Source of the DNA: Marivirga lumbricoides
GTDB taxonomy: Bacteria > Bacteroidota > Bacteroidia > Cytophagales > Cyclobacteriaceae
NCBI RefSeq assembly: GCF_014636295.1
Contig: NZ_BMEC01000017.1
Span: 46,164-110,163, forward strand
Reading direction: 5' to 3'
DNA: 64,000 bases
Shown here: piece by piece, positions 63,801 to 64,000 of the stretch
Numbering within the stretch: position 1 is the first letter of the stretch
How the letters are laid out: each line of letters opens with the position of its first letter
The notes under the pieces: generated by a model
Databases searched by the model: none
Seen by the model: the letters and a program-made list of their open reading frames with translations, nothing else
What the model was told of the DNA's origin: nothing
Translations under genes and position numbers: made by a program

Positions 63801-64000
63801 TACTACCTGGAAAACCGATAACCCAGGTACTTCTAATGATGATCAGGTCATCATTCCCACTGATGGAGGGGGGTATGATTATTACCTCCATTGGGTGGAT
63901 GTCACTGATGCAGCAGTTAACGCTACCGTAGGACCTTTCACTGGAAATGCAACACTCACTTTTCCTGCAGTTGGCAATTATCGGGTTACTATTGTAGGGG
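60871..64000 (+). CDS. Large modular surface protein, 3' end cut by the window
   Basis: The frame is open from ATG 60871 to the end (1043 codons seen). It has a signal peptide (about residues 27-48), an FN3-like domain (about 55-135), a LamG/concanavalin-like domain (about 140-320) and cadherin-like/VCBS-type repeats (about 363-675) with NPVNDAP joints. Next come a PKD-like region (YKIIWGDGSQDS) and BspA-type DUF285 repeats (about 755-900) with MSYMFWSASAFNQDISDWNV-like units. A second PKD-like region begins at the edge. It is likely an adhesin or T9SS surface protein; the C-terminal sorting domain would lie outside. Confidence 0.85.
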   Translation, partial: MLFKNYKLFFPKPQLLFFDNNWKTGGIVRLVFCFSFLLIFSLVECLAQDSPSDLHIFSLNKKNELHWTASPTAGVTYNIYRSAEPDSSNFSLLANVSTTNYLDEDLDNGIFYFYRVASVLGGVESTPTNVDASTPQASLGSYIELDGNDYLRVASNVGEIRATSRNFSLELWFNSEDVTGSNRQYLLTRKASGNGSAAQIYIQDGEITAHNYINIPGTFPELPFATGLQSNTWYHLTITQTVAGSLRTMKAYLNGVLQRTWDLPEGFTLNFAGTDSQYWYIGAREGNTNSLRGKVAEFRLWNKTLSDTEINSNYQVRLKGDEVDLNGLFHFDDIYNITAYNYTSILRNAITFGDPFAHDPHVKATDDSETILEDVASEFNVKANDIFSNPSQSPKVRTEIITSPSNGTVEVLSNYNILYTPDADFVGTDIIKYLIVDSTALGDIYQFSDTAFVNITINPVNDAPSFTAGANQTINEDAGQQTIINWATNISLGPANENAQTPGFILTNNNNALFSVQPAIDATGELTYTSANNANGSATVDVVLKDDGGTSNNGVDSTAHVTFTITVNPVNDAPVITSGNTFSVQENTLAVTTITATDVDAGDTQSFSITGGVDASLFNIDPSTGVLTFSISPDYENPSDDDGNNDYEVTVTVTDGSGATGTKDITVNVTDENESNYFITTWQTTTNNEQITIPTVGSGYNYKIIWGDGSQDSNVTGNIDHTYTTAGIYTVMIIGDFPRIYFNNVGDKDKILTVEQWGNITWSSMQSAFQGCGNLSIPAIDAPDLSNVESMKSMFYDAKSFNSAIGHWDVSHITDMSYMFWSASAFNQDISDWNVSLVTDMSYMFHMASSFNQPIGKWDVSSVITMHNIFYRAQSLDQNLGAWVLNENLNINYNAWAGSGMSCNSYSATLQGWATNNTSPNTLINKTLRIPLKYGSQAIEARAKLTTPVAEGGFGWIITDDRLNTGTNDCSTTKPFVTTWKTDNPGTSNDDQVIIPTDGGGYDYYLHWVDVTDAAVNATVGPFTGNATLTFPAVGNYRVTIVG

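Overview
The window looks like chromosomal DNA of a low-GC Bacteroidota, most likely a marine Cytophagales of the Marivirga/Roseivirga/Fulvivirga type (inference, no search was run). The reasons are TAnnTTTG-type -7 boxes, a C-terminal type IX secretion (T9SS) sorting domain, a DUF4159-MoxR-DUF58-BatA cluster, a DUF4221 lipoprotein, M57 HEIGH-type lipoprotein proteases, a carotenoid lycopene cyclase, and SRP and DEAD-box genes in typical Bacteroidota form. No tRNA, rRNA, insertion sequence, phage or CRISPR array was seen.

Layout. 1-11.5 kb: the 3' part of a sensor kinase, a tiny membrane protein, a thioesterase, yaaA, a frameshifted quinone oxidoreductase, a TPR protein, an esterase, a secreted PIG-L deacetylase, MarR and DoxX genes and a second esterase. 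11.6-18.8 kb: one RND adaptor lipoprotein followed by two overlapping RND permeases. 18.9-20.8 kb: a small HTH protein, a six-cysteine secreted peptide and a DUF4221 lipoprotein. 20.9-25.2 kb: dinB and a TldD/TldE-like pair. 25.2-29.0 kb: a compact locus made of a small HTH protein, a hydrophobic CxxC prepeptide, an SdpA-like protein, an SdpB-like HTTM protein, an M23-like protein and a small membrane protein. 29.1-38.8 kb: an aerotolerance/MoxR-type cluster with an M20 peptidase and a DUF2452 protein. 38.9-45.7 kb: Sir2, an OmpA-like lipoprotein and two paralogous M57 proteases flanking a T9SS subtilisin. 45.9-50.7 kb: two DEAD-box helicases, a TPR lipoprotein and ffh. 50.8-58.8 kb: a PQQ-type sugar dehydrogenase, a second kinase, a lycopene cyclase, a serine hydrolase and a tail-specific protease. 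58.9-60.3 kb: a non-coding array of about three 400-500 bp imperfect repeats. 60.9 kb to the end: a very large modular surface protein running off the right edge.

The most interesting part is 25.2-29.0 kb. SdpA-like and SdpB-like genes overlap by ATGA and follow a short prepeptide with a signal segment, an internal hydrophobic stretch and a CxxC pair. This is the arrangement of the Bacillus sporulation-delaying-protein toxin system, here in a Bacteroidota and with an M23-like membrane protein and a candidate immunity protein added. The prepeptide start codon lies inside a perfect 13-bp stem, a 21-bp palindrome lies just upstream, and a terminator separates the prepeptide from the maturation genes. 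The locus at 18.9-20.8 kb has a parallel plan (small HTH, Cys-rich secreted peptide, terminator, lipoprotein) and has a perfect 37-bp palindrome upstream of its HTH gene.

All functions are assigned from motifs and context. Start codons were moved to internal ATGs where the longest reading frame began with an implausible TTG or GTG.
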